A stretch of DNA of 64,000 bases from Ziziphus jujuba (GCF_031755915.1 NC_083388.1:2487501-2551500); one strand, 5' to 3'. Counted from the first letter of the stretch, positions 9,878 to 20,800 are shown. Notes: a model not told the origin generated them from the sequence alone. Made by a program: numbers and translations.

Positions 9878-10380
9878 TAAAATTCAATAACAAATGATGG
9901 GATTTATTTTCTTATCAAAAAATTTATGGTAAGTAATGCATTTTTTTAATATTTTTTAAACAATGTTTAAGATGTATTTATATATATATATATACACACA
10001 CACAAGTTTATAAATGAAACAAATGCTTAAAAAAATTTTAATATATATAATCTTAAAATTATAATATATATATATATATATATATGGTAAAGAATATTGT
10101 ACTTATATATATCCATACCATCTTCTCAGCAAAAAATAAAAATAAAAAATAGCAAATCAATGATAAATAATATATATATATATATATTATTAGTTTATAA
10201 TGTTTATTTTATTGTAAAATAAAAACATTTTATATGCAGTAATTAATAATGAAATTAATCTTTATATTTTATTATATAATAAAAAAATTCTTTTTATTTT
10301 ACAATTAAAAAAATAGAAATGGTATATATATATATATATATGCCTCTTTTTAAATCTAAATTATTGTTAATTAAGTTATT
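9301..10380. other. A+T-rich intergenic, microsatellites
   Basis: The stretch is almost entirely A and T, with (TA)n tracts at about 9535-9552, 9846-9872, 10064-10085, 10170-10186 and 10323-10341 and (CA)n tracts at 9825-9840 and 9994-10003. A motif ATGATATTGGTCTCTTTA-like recurs near 9570, 9745 and 9900, suggesting old local duplications. I see no gene. Confidence 0.6.
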
Positions 10381-10394
10381 GTTATAATAATAAC

Positions 10395-10432
<38 letters not shown>

Positions 10433-11100
10433 ATACAATTAAATTATATTATAAGGATTTAACATAGAAAAATTAATTATTTGCAAAAAATATAAAAATA
10501 TATTTAAATTTGAATTTGAATTCCATAGATGAAAAATATTATATAAATAAATTTGAATTTGAATTAAATTATATAAATGCATTTGAAATTAAATTTGAAT
10601 TTAAATTTTATAGACAGAAAAAATTAAATAGGTAAACATTGTAAAATTTGAATTCCATAAATAATTTATCTTTTAAGGTAAAAATATTTTTATAGGATAA
10701 ATAATTATCATAAATAAATTACATTATGAGTATTTAATATATGAAAATTAATTATTTGTAAGAAATCAAAAAATACATTTGAATTTGAATTCTATAGATG
10801 AAAAATATTTGGATTTAAATTAAATTATATAAATGCATTTGAATTTAAATTTATATTTTATAGATGGAAAAAAATGGATAGAAAAATTCCAAGATGAAAA
10901 AAATTACACAAGTAACCATTTTTGAATTTGAATTATATAATTGAATAATATTATATATAGATGTCAAATTTATAGTTATTAATAAACTTTTTATAATATA
11001 GATTGAAGAAAAAATTCAAATATACTTATTAACAATAAAACTTTTAAATAGGCTTTCAAATATAATAAATTATTATAGATTATTTTTAAAATCTATCTGT
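10381..11100 (+). repeat. A+T-rich dispersed repeat, inverted copy at 45360-46100
   Basis: The segment is rich in TTTGAATTTGAATT words and in the phrase AATTCCATAGATGAAAAATA; its reverse complement recurs at about 45360-46100 with the same order of motifs. The end near 10930-11040 (TATATAGATGTCAAATTTATAG, in pieces) matches the start of the other copy. Internally the segment repeats itself two or three times. It codes for nothing recognisable and is probably an old transposon or a duplicated intergenic block. Confidence 0.6.
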
Positions 11101-11397
11101 TATGATTACACATATCGTACATCGTACGGGAATGGATACTAGTTTTGAAAAACAACAAGAGTGCTGCTTTTTGAATTTCTTTTTGCAAAACAGAGAGAAA
11201 AATTGTGAGGAAAAATAACCTTTTGCATTGTTGGTAGTAAAGTGAAGGTACAGAAGGTTCGTAAATAAAGGCTTCGGTAGTGTAGTATCCAAGCTTTAAC
11301 ATCTTTTATATCCTAGAAGATGATCGTCACAAATCCATTTGCACTGATGGGATAAAAATCGATGGTGACATGTGTTGGACCGATAGAGTGCCATGTC
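11101..11397. other. Intergenic sequence, unidentified
   Basis: This stretch is less A+T-rich than its left neighbour and has overlapping minus-strand open frames of 65-70 codons with no recognisable motif. It precedes the small tandem repeat into which the TRIM/U6 composite inserted. Confidence 0.4.
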
Positions 11398-11443
11398 TTA
11401 GCCTGTGGTTTGTGACACGTGTTGCCCAATGGGGAAGGACACA

Positions 11444-11777
11444 TGTAATAGCCCAGACCACCCACATGAGATATTGTCCGCTTTGGGCCCGGCCCACATG
11501 GTTTTGTCAAAACGCATCTTGATGGCTAGGGGTCCTACCCCTTCACCTGCCAGTCCCATTGGCCCAGGCCTCCCAGGCCCAATCAAGATATTGTCCGCTT
11601 TGGAAGTTAGGCGGTGAGCCCAATCCTACCCCTCTTGATTGGCCCTGGGAGGCCCGGGCTAGTGGGACTGGCAAGTGAAGGGGTGGGACCCCTAATCAAA
11701 GAGACGTGTTTTGATAAAACCGTGTAGGCCGGGCCCAAAGTGGACAATACCTCATGCCGGTGGTCTGGGCTGTTATA
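11444..11777. repeat. Large inverted repeat of LTR tails
   Basis: The left arm (11444-11587) reads TGTAATAGCCCAGACCACCC and onward; the right arm (11634-11777) is its diverged reverse complement, ending GGTGGTCTGGGCTGTTATA. The spacer of about 46 bases contains another LTR-derived snippet (ATATTGTCCGCTTTGG). A transcript through it could fold into a long hairpin. Confidence 0.8.
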
Positions 11778-11779
11778 GT

Positions 11780-11879
11780 AAAAAAGTTTGGACCATTTCT
11801 CGATTTATGCATGTCATCCTTGCAGGGCCATGCTAATATTCTCTGTATCATTCCAATTTTATCGGATGTCCCCGGGAAC
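11780..11879 (-). pseudogene. U6: U6 spliceosomal snRNA pseudogene
   Basis: The reverse complement of this 100-base stretch matches plant U6 snRNA along its length: GGGGACATCCGATAAAATTGG, then ACAGAGA, AGCATGGCCC, AAGGATGACA and CATAAATCGAGAAATGGTCC followed by a T-run (written in pieces). The ACAGAGA box, which pairs with the 5' splice site, is kept. There are several substitutions and a deletion in the GGCCCCTGCGCAAGG part, and the 5' stem is altered, so it is not a normal gene. It has no U6 promoter directly upstream on its own strand; LTR sequence lies there. It is embedded in the TRIM composite. Confidence 0.85.
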
Positions 11880-12162
11880 GGGTCTCAAGGGAAAGTAAAA
11901 ACCGTGAGGGGTAGGATTGGGCTCACTACCTAGCTTCCAAAGCAGACAATATCTTGATTGGGCCTGCGAGGCCCGGGCCAGTGGGAATGGCAGATGAAGG
12001 GGTGGGACCCCTAACCATCGAGACGTGTTTTGACAAAACCATGTGGATCGGGCCCAAAGAGGAAAATATCTCATACGGGTGGTCTGGGCTATTACACTTG
12101 GTATCAGAGCCAATACCTGGATCGGTATGCCAGCGAGGATGCTGGGCCCCAAGGGGGTGGAT

Positions 12163-12462
12163 TGTGAGATCCACATCGGTTGGAAAGGAAAACGAAGCAT
12201 TTTATATAAGTGGGTGTGGATACCTTTCTCTTGCGAGACCTTCCCATGAGGGAACGTAAAGCCGTGAGGGCCAGGCCCAAAGCGGACAATATTGTGACTG
12301 GGCCTGAGGTCCAAGCCAATGGGACTGGCAGGTGAAGGGGTGGGACCCCTAACCATTGCGAGGCCTTTTGGTTGTAGGAATGGGACTCCTCCCAAAATGT
12401 AAAACTATGTGGGCGGGACCCAAAGTGGACAATATTGCATGCGGGTGGTCTCGGCTTTTACA
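12163..12462 (+). repeat. TRIM LTR (300 bp, full copy)
   Basis: The LTR starts TGTGAGATCCACATCGG after the purine tract and ends GGCTTTTACA before the ACACA target duplication. The boxes CCACATCG (one C short of the USE consensus) and TTTATATA (12201-12208) are 22 nt apart and AACGAAG lies between them, as in the copy at 6154-6323. Confidence 0.75.
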
Positions 12463-12600
12463 ACACATGTTAGCCTCTGACATTTGACACGTGTCGCCCA
12501 ATGGGTTGGACACGTGTTGACCTCTGGCATTTGACATGCTTTGGCCAATTGGCAAAACATGTGTCACCTAGATATATCGCCACGTGTCAAGCTTAAGCAG

Positions 12601-12869
12601 TGCCACATTAACATGAAGTCGATGATGATGTCATCTGATTACAATGATGATATCAGGTAGTGGGTGTATAAAGCAATTTTGTATGTGTATACAACAATTT
12701 TGTGGATGTACTCAGAAATTTTTGTAGTGTATACAAAAATTTTAAAAAATCATTTTGTTATATTTTCCTATTAGAAATTGATTTTAATCAGCTTGTTAAG
12801 ATAGAAAACTAACAACTTCTTGATTCTTGTTTTTTGTGATTATATTGTAACAATTTTGATATAATTTCC
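12601..12869. other. Intergenic sequence with short repeats
   Basis: The words GATGATG(A)TATCA and TGTATACAACAATTTTG recur in this short segment. It ends where the truncated minus-strand retrotransposon becomes alignable with 23455. No gene is visible. Confidence 0.4.
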
Positions 12870-15800
12870 AAACTTCTTCAAAAATCAAAATATAATTTAT
12901 GAAATTTACTAATTAAATCAGTGAAATAATAAATAATAAAAAAATTATTTTAATTAGTTTAAAATACTTTAACTTGCATAGGCAATTGTTAAAATTCCAC
13001 ATTGAAACAAAAATAAAAACATGAATAAATGCATTTTAATAATCATTTTAAAATAAGTAAAATGAATCGATTAAATAATAAAAGAAATATTTAAAACATG
13101 CATTTAAAATAAGAGTAACAATATAATAAAATTCATTTTAAATCAACCAATCAATTTAAACAATAAAGTCATAGTAAAATGCACTTTAAAACATTAATTG
13201 AATAAATGATAAAAACACATTTTATGTAACCTCTCATGATCAAGGTAAATTATAAAAACATGTCAAAATATATTTTAAATCACAATTTTAAATAAATAAT
13301 AAAATCAATGTAAATGAAATTCATGCTAAAACATCGATTTAAATAAATAATAAAAATATGAATAAAATACCTTTAATTTCAAATATCACTTTGAAAAGCA
13401 TTTAATTGTTGATAATCAATCGGAAAAATATCTTGACACCTTGAGGTTGATCGACACACATTCATACTTGGCAACGGGTATCAATTATGGGTGGTCAACT
13501 TATTAAGTCGTTGGTAGCCGATACACACCCTTAGGCAACCATCCTTCTTCTCCATGAACGAAACGGATGTCATTCACGATGATATGATTGATCTAGCGAA
13601 ACTCTTATTCACTAAATATTACAGCTAAGCCTTTAAGCTCCCTTAACTTTTATGGAGCCACATGGTATGGCGGTAAGGAAAATAGATCGGTATCCAAAGC
13701 CAATTCAATGGTGATTTGATATCCTTTTTACGGTCATAATCCAAGTAACTTGTTGGGAAAACGCTTTCGAATTGCTTCCCACTATGAGCACTTCCATCGC
13801 TCACCGGGCATCAGCCACATGGGTCAAATACCCTTGACAACCATTCTCTGATAGCTCCTCGGAAACGAGAATAGAAATTAACCACGGTAAAGGCCTCCTA
13901 ACTCCTCCACGAAGCACCACTTCAGGTAAGCTGAAACACTTTAATTTTACTCTTTTATGGTAGCGGTCCATAAACATAAGATTCATAACTACTCAATCCA
14001 TATCTAGGACCACTTCGAATCCCAAAAAGATTCACAAAATTAGATCTGCCCCCATTATTTGACCTTCGATAAAGAAAAGGCAATCCTCGACCATTTACTA
14101 GGTCATAGGAATTCCCCGTTAGGATACGTGATTCTAATTGACACCCTCAAAGATTAGAGTTATTTCAACTCGGGCAACGAATTTGCTTCGAGATAAAGGG
14201 AAATAACGCTTTAAGATGAGTAAAACAAGGGAATAGAGGCGGATGGGACGCACAACAATGCACAGTCCCTTAGGAATACTAGAACCTAGAGCTCTGATAC
14301 CAACTGTCAGGACCCATCCAAAATTCCTCACCGGAACCCTAGACAAGCCTTGATCCCAGGGAAACCCTATCAGACACTCCAATGGAAAATCCGGCAGAAC
14401 CTCCCCTAAGGGTTGGACTTACTACAATTTTTCCTGCACTTAAAATACACTTCTATATACACTCCTTATTCCTCCCACATTACTACAATTTAATTCCACA
14501 AATTTACAGCACTCCAAAATAAAAACAGGGAATCAATATATAATTCAATAAATGTGTGTCCAATCAGTGTACAGAACATTATACAAATGATTGTGAAATT
14601 AATGCAATGACAAATGAAGCAATTCAAGATGGAGAGGAAAAAGGGAGAAAATGCTTCTTGGACTTTCGGCAATGAACTGAGATGTTGAGCTCACCCCGGA
14701 CGATCAACGTCTACTAACCTGAACCTAGGGGAACGGAATTTAAAAACATGATATACTAATCATCTCAGTGAGTAACCCAATCTAATATACAATTATAATA
14801 ATAATATATGGTAAATAACTTAGTTAATTGATTAATAAGAAATAAGTAAATAAATAATAGGTAGTTAAAAATAATATTTTCCCTCAAAACCCTCACGATC
14901 CACTTAGTTGGAAAAGTTCCGCTTTTTAAAACATTTTCACAAAACCCAATAATTGTACCAGAAAAATGAAGGAATAATTAATTAAATAAATTATAAATAA
15001 AATGCATTAAATTAAAGATCTAGAATGTATAATAAGAAACAAGAATAATTTTAATAACAATTATTAAATAATTAATGCATGTCATAACAATTAATACCGA
15101 AAAATCTCACATTAAAACAATTCTTGAAATAATTAAATAATTAAAATAAATCAATTTATTGAATAATTAAGCAAAGGAAAAATTAAATAAAATTAAAACC
15201 TCCATTTGAAATAAATAATAAAAACAACATTAAATATATTCTTAATTTAAATACAATTTCAAAATATTTATTTTGAAATCCATGTTCTGAAAACCATTTG
15301 ATGCACTCACTATATACCGGTGGCGCCAACGGTATCCAGCGTCCCAAGGTACCGCCAGATAGGAGGTTAAAGAGAGAAATCGGTATACGGTCGCATGGCA
15401 TCCCATCGCGCCGCTGCTAACAGACGTCTCGGCCATGGAGGGGCGGCCTATCCTTATCCGATGGCAACCACAGGACAACCCCATAATCACTTGTGCGCTA
15501 CTCACACCCACCTGCGCACTCACCACATCCACCTGCACACTAATCATATCCATGCATAAAGAACACCAGTACGTGTATGGTGCATCTAAAAATCATAAAA
15601 TCAATATATTTATTTTCAAATCTCAAAATTTCATAAATACTACCGGGTTTATTCCATTCCATTAAACCCGCAAATTTTCCACAATTCCTTTATAAATCAT
15701 CGTCATAAATTCATCACACAATTTCCATCAATTTCAAATCCATCAACTTTCAAATGCATCAATTTTCCAATCCACAATATTCAAATGCGTAAGCATAATT

Positions 15801-17492
15801 TTTAAAATAATATCTTTAAATCCTTAAAATTCAAGATAAGCATAATTTCATTAAATTCCCATAAATTTTCCAAAATTCGTAAATCCATATAAATGCATTT
15901 TTATTGCTTGAAATAAACTCATAATAATTTCAACAATAAATCAATAATGTTAAAAATCATAATTTCTTTAAATATCAAATTTTCATAAAATAATTTCCAT
16001 AATTTATCAAGATCATAACATGATTTAATGCACATATACATTTCAATTTATTCAAATTGTGCCATCAAAATTTCAAATATAATTTTGCTAAATATTTAGC
16101 ACATAAATATTAAATCCAAACATTTAATTATCACAAAATAAATATAATTTAACACCCGAAATTAATTTTGAAGGTGGGTCACTCACCTCGAGTATGTAAT
16201 TAACCTAAGATCCTCCATGGGATCAATTCCATGATGCACACTTGCTCCGAGAACAACAATATTGCACAACTCAAATAAATTAATATTTTATTCGGATAAA
16301 TAATACCAGGTACCCGGGGGGTTTAACACAAACGTTAACCAAAATTTGTGAATAATATACCAAAACGAAGCTTATGGAACAAGGATCGCGGATTGAGGCT
16401 TACCTCCTGGAGATCGGACCCGTGGTGGCCGGAATCTCGTCGGAAAGCTCTTAGATTTTAGGCCTTTGACTCTCACAATCTGTTAAGAATTGAGGAAAGT
16501 GGACATTGGATTTGGGTTCAAAGGGTTGGAATTAGTGGGAAAGGATGGGCGGTGTAACTGGAAACTGGCCGGAAAGTCGATTTCCCGACAAGCCACCGTG
16601 GTCATCGGAATCCGCCACCGCCGGCGGCGCGTCCGGTGGCCACTGGTAGTGATTTTTGGTGGAAAGGTAGATTGGGGAATGGGTGACTCAACGAGACCGG
16701 TGGTGAGGCAAATGGAGGTCGGAATAGGAAGAAATCTGGGTTTGAAGAAATCGACGCCGCCACCGAAAAAAGTCTTGATCAGGGCGCGTTGGCGGTCGGT
16801 TAGCCATGATTTTTGGCTGGCCAGCCAATTTTCATGTGGGTGTCAAGCTAGGGTGGCGCGTGTACTGTTTTGGTAGCCGAAAATGCGTGAACAGTGGTTT
16901 GCCGATTGGGTTTCTCTCTCTAGCTCTCTCTCTCTCTCTCTCTTTCCTCCCTTCTTTCTCTCTCCTTCCTCGGCTCACGTGTTTTGCCAAAATAAAAGCC
17001 ACTCATGGATGACACTGTTCACTCACGGGGATTGGCTGAAAATACGACACGTGGCACACACGGTTCACTCAAGTCAAAATATATTACAATATTACAGTAT
17101 TCGGAAAACTTTGTATTTCCATAACTTTTTAACCAGATGTCCAATTTAAACGTGCCGCTAGTCTATGAACTCGTATCGACGAGTACTTCACAACCATGCA
17201 TAAGTCAAAGCTCAACTTTGCATGAACAAAAAGTCAACTCCGGCACCCCTTAAACAGTTTGGACCTCAACTTGTTTTGCTCATAACTTTCAAACCATAAC
17301 TCCGTTTTCAACATGTTACTAGTCTATGAACTCGTGACAATATGTACTTTTTAATGGTACCTCAGTCAATGTGAAATTCCATCAGGAGAAAAAAGTCAAC
17401 ATTTGACCCCTTCTTGGTCAACAACGGTCAAACCCAGTCAACCTTGGTCAAATTTTAGAAATTTCTGATGTACTTTGGGACGGGGTGTTACA
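12870..17492 (-). mobile_element. Truncated long-LTR retrotransposon (5' LTR plus part of interior)
   Basis: On the minus strand the element starts TGTAACACCCCGTCCC at 17492; its LTR ends TCCTGACA at 14305 (3188 bp). A tRNA-iMet primer binding site GTTGGTATCAGAGC follows (14304-14291), then about 1.4 kb of interior matching 22028-23455 of the complete element. It stops near 12870, so the 3' half and second LTR are missing and no target duplication can be scored. The interior carries the same decayed protease/RT relic as the complete element (13380-13990). Confidence 0.85.
13380..13990 (-). pseudogene. Ty3/gypsy protease-RT linker relic
   Basis: Minus-strand reading shows VVLRGGVRRPLP and ENGCQGYL, words typical of the segment between protease and reverse transcriptase in plant Ty3/gypsy Pol, then KKDGCLRVCI-type RT words further along. 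Frames are broken and long parts of Pol are missing. The same pieces with the same order and the same loss of the RT catalytic core occur at 22395-22960. Confidence 0.7.
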
Positions 17493-17640
17493 TATATGCA
17501 CTCCATATGTTCCACTATAATTTTTTTTTTTTTATGGGTTGCTACTTTGACTTTGATGTTAACTTGTTCCTTGAATATTTTTTAAATTTAATGAATGGAT
17601 TCGTCTTTTACTAGCTACTACTAGATCTATGGATTGAGTG
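17493..17640 (+). repeat. F-box downstream-flank fragment
   Basis: The sequence from TGCACTCCATATGTTC to TTGAATATTTTTTAAATT matches 35715-35830, which lies downstream of the disrupted plus-strand F-box copy. The truncated retrotransposon therefore ends in DNA of the same duplicated flank. Confidence 0.55.
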
Positions 17641-18062
17641 AAGCAAATTATGTTAGATATTGATCAAGGAAGGCTCCTTTCTACTCTAGAAAGGCGATGG
17701 GGAGAGATCGCACTCAACAAGCATCCTTAAGCGTTAAGCCCATGAAACGTTGATCTATCCTTCAATAACACATCATTCCAAGAACAGCACAAATTCGCTC
17801 TAAATTAGCTCCAGAAATCATTCCATAAGTCGTTAAAGACAGTAGCCCTCCATGCATCAACCTTCGATCACCTGTTTAGAAAATCAATTGTGCATGATTA
17901 CGCAAAGGTTATTTATGCTTATAATGGTACTGAAATTTGTTTACTGATTTTTGTGGTGATGCCATTAAGCATATTTTTTGAAATTCTTTAATTGATCCAT
18001 TAGATTGAAAAGCTTTTTTTAAAAATTGAGGTGACTCATTCTTATTTTATTAAATTATATTA
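17641..18062. other. Intergenic sequence, unidentified
   Basis: This is the most balanced-composition part between the two long-LTR elements. Several short readings look almost coding, but no family is recognisable and stops occur in all frames. Confidence 0.35.
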
Positions 18063-18262
18063 TAATAAGAAAAATGATATTTGTCATCAGTAATAACTGT
18101 CACTATCCTATATGACAGTAGATTCCATGTATATATATATATAAGTAAAAACAGTTTATATACCAGTGGGTTTCATATATATAAAAACCACATAAATATT
18201 AAACTCAAGCCTATAAAGTGATGATAGTTATCACTGATGACATATAGTGATACTATTATATT
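18063..18262. mobile_element. MITE-like foldback element
   Basis: The left end contains GTCATCAGTAATAACTGTCAC (two pieces) and the right end GTGATGATAGTTATCACTGATGAC (two pieces), which are near reverse complements over about 24 bases. The enclosed 150 bases are non-coding. It sits in what would be intron 1 of the disrupted F-box copy. Exact ends and target duplication are unclear. Confidence 0.45.
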
Positions 18263-18299
18263 GCTTATATAATATTTTGTATGTCTTAAAATTATGGAA

Positions 18300-18377
18300 T
18301 TAGTTATGAGACAAGCACATGACTTTTCTATAGGATAAAAGGAGTTTGGATGCACATGCATGCGTGCACATACAAAG

Positions 18378-18414
<37 letters not shown>

Positions 18415-18480
18415 CATAAACACACAAATAAAAAAAAAAAAAAAACAAAAACCATATTTTTTTTTTCTCTCTTTGATACT
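18300..18480. repeat. (CA)n and poly-A simple repeats
   Basis: A (CA)n tract of about 15 units (18377-18406), a short TA tract and a poly-A run (18429-18444) follow one another. They lie in the presumed intron upstream of the broken exon 2. Confidence 0.8.
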
Positions 18481-19664
18481 TTCTATTTATCTGTTTTAGT
18501 CTATCAATTTCATATCTTTGAAATACTTGAATCTTAATCCTTATTAATTCTTTCACATTTTTTTCTTTTTATTATTTTTTGGGATTTTTTTAAATGTACA
18601 TATATTATGAAAAATATATGTTCTACGTTACTTTTTTAATTTTACTTTTATTTTATTTATTTGGCTTTCAGATCTTTATAAAGAAAATTGTTGCATTATG
18701 TAACACCCCGTCTCGAAGTACACCGGAAATTTCTAAAATTTGACCAAGGTTGACCAGGTTTGACCGTCGTTGACCGAGAAGGAGTCAAATGTTGACTTTT
18801 TGCTCCTGATGGAATTCCACATTGACTGAAGTACCGTTAAAAATTACACGTTGTCACGAGTTCATAGACTAGTAGCATGTCAAAAACGGAGCTACGATTT
18901 GAAAGTTATGAGCAAAACAAGTTGAGGTCCAAACTGTCCAAGGGGTGCCCGAGTTGACTTTTTGTTCATGCAAAGTTGAGCTTTGACTCATGCATGGTTG
19001 TGAAGTACTCGTCAATACGAGTTCATAGACTAGCGGTACGTCCGATTTGGACATGTGGTTTGAAAGTTATGGACCTGCAAAATTTTTCAAATATAGAATT
19101 ATTTTAATATATTTGGCTTGAGTGAACAGTGTATACCACGTGTCGCAATTTCAGCCAATCCCATGAGTGAACAGTATCACCCATAGTTGGCTTTTATTTT
19201 GGCAAAACACGAGAGCCGGGGAGAGCAGAGAGAAAGAAGGGAGGAGAGAGAGAGAGAGAGAGAAAGAGAGAGCTAGAGAGAGAAACCAACCGTCCACCGC
19301 CGTTCACCCATTTCCGGCCACCGGAACAGTACACATGCCACCCCACCTTGAAGCCCACTTGAAAATCGCCAGTCCCGTTGAATTACCCATCACTAGATCT
19401 ACCTTCCCACCAAAAATCACGGCCAGTGGCCACCGGAAGCGCCGCTGGCGGTGGCGGATTCCGATGACCATGGTGGCTCGCCGAAAAATTGACTTTCCGG
19501 TGAGTTTCCAGTTGCACCACCCCTCCTTTCCCACTAATTCAGACCCTCTGAACCCAAATTCGATGTCCACTTTCCTCAATTCGGGATGGATTGTGAGAAT
19601 CACGGCTTAAAATTCGTGAGCTTTCTGGCGAGATTTCGGCCACCAAGGGTCCGATCTCCGAAAG

Positions 19665-20528
19665 GTAAGCCTCAATCCGTGATCCTCGTTCCATAAGCTT
19701 CGATTTGGTATATTACTCGTCAATTTTGGTTAACGTTTGGTATATTACTTCCATAAGCTTCGGGTACCGGGTATTATTTACCCGAATAAAATATTAATTT
19801 ATTTGAGATGTGTAATATTGTTGTTCTAGGAGCACGTGTGCGTCGTGGAATTGATCCCATGGAGGATTTTGGGTTAATTGCTTGCTCGAGGTGAGTGAGC
19901 TACCTTCAAATTAATTTCGGGAATTAAATTTGTGAATATTTTGTGTGGATTGAATATTTGAAATTTATATTTTATGTGTCAACTATTTAGTGGATTTATA
20001 TGTGGAAATTTTGATGCCCATATTTGAATAAATTGAAATATATGATTTTTGATAAATTATGGAAATCTAGATTTTATGACAATTTGATATTTAAAGGAAT
20101 TGTAAAAGTAATATTATTTGATTTATTATGAAATTTATTTGTGAATTTATTTTGATTAATAAAAAATGCATTTATATAAATTTATGCATTGTGGAAATTA
20201 TTTTATGGGATTGAGGATTTGTGGAATTAAATTATATATGAAATTCATGTGGTTTTAATATTATTTTTGGACATAATTTGATTTTAAATATTTCAAGGAA
20301 ATATTGGTTTAAGTTTGGTGGTTTCAAATTGTATAATTATGCCTTGGAATATTATTTAATTGATTTTATGATTTGGAAAAAATTAATTGTATATTATTAT
20401 TGATGAATTTATGCTGGTGTTATTAAAGAGAAATGTGGGATGGTGAATTTGAAAAATGGTATAATTCCCACAGTGAATTTTGGAAAAAAATTCGTATTTT
20501 AATAATAAATTTGGTTATTTGTTTTAGA
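19665..20528 (+). other. Recurring splice-like sites inside the LTR
   Basis: A donor-like AAAG/GTAAGC at 19664-19665 follows the GC-rich leader. An acceptor-like TTGTTGTTCTAG ends at 19829, a 61-base exon-like piece (19830-19890) follows, and it ends at GAG/GTGAGT. Another acceptor-like TTTGTTTTAG ends at 20527, before ACGCACTCATACAG. Equivalent sites stand at the same places in other copies, for example 26048 and 26758 in the 3' LTR and 34038 in the solo LTR. Splicing itself is an inference. Confidence 0.4.
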
Positions 20529-20569
20529 CGCACTCATACAGTACTAGTGTTCTGTACTGTGTATGTGGA

Positions 20570-20800
20570 TGAGCGCGCAAGTTATAATGTCTCCCGTGAT
20601 TGCCATCAGACCGAGGGCAGGCAAGTTTGATATTGGCCATAAGCCGCTCCCCCATGGCCGGGATGACGGCTTAAGCAGCGGCGCTGTCGGGATGCTGAAG
20701 CGACCGTATGCAAATTTCTCTCTTTAACCTCCCATTACACGGTGCTCGGGACGTTGGGTATCGTGGGATATCACTGGTATGTAGTGTGGTGCGTCAAGTA
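20570..20800 (+). other. Conserved GC-rich island within A+T-rich LTR section
   Basis: This block (GATTGCCATCAGACCGAGG, GCAAGTTTGATATTGGCC, GCGACCGTATGCAAG, GGTGCTCGGGACG in order) is retained in all LTR copies long enough to include it, even where the A+T-rich flanks have diverged: 26815-27020, 30415-30620, 34110-34315, 49375-49585, 51735-51945. It has no shared open frame. Selection on an RNA structure or a binding platform would explain the pattern. Confidence 0.45.

Larger units (their letters stand above)
11444..12462 (+). mobile_element. Chimeric TRIM retroelement containing antisense U6 snRNA
   Basis: The element is bounded by TG (11444) and CA (12462) and by a perfect 5-bp duplication ACACA (11439-11443 and 12463-12467). 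In order it holds: an LTR tail in reverse orientation (11444-11587), a short spacer, the same LTR tail in forward orientation (11634-11777), an antisense U6 snRNA copy (11780-11879), a 5'-truncated forward LTR (11880-12096), a primer binding site TTGGTATCAGAGC (12098-12110), a very short internal region, a purine tract AAGGGGGTGGA (12151-12161) and a full 300-bp LTR (12163-12462). No protein is encoded. Because one TSD flanks the whole, the chimera existed before or arose during a single integration event. Confidence 0.75.
11398..12600 (+). repeat. Three-unit 47-bp tandem repeat with CACGTG, split by a retroelement
   Basis: The units run from TTAGCC at 11398 to 11443, then continue after the inserted element at 12463-12515 and 12516-12590. 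Each unit carries GACACGTGT or a close variant and a GCCCAATGGG or GGCCAATTGG box. Without the insertion they would form a contiguous array of about 47-bp units. The combination of G-box and CCAAT-type motifs resembles promoter elements, but no gene start is recognised nearby. Confidence 0.6.

Noticed and set aside
11780..11879. Functional U6 snRNA gene
   Set aside because: Several substitutions, a deletion in the conserved centre and no USE/TATA upstream on its own strand.
16490..16876. Plus-strand gene of 128 codons
   Set aside because: It is the antisense of the LTR GC-rich block of the minus-strand element.
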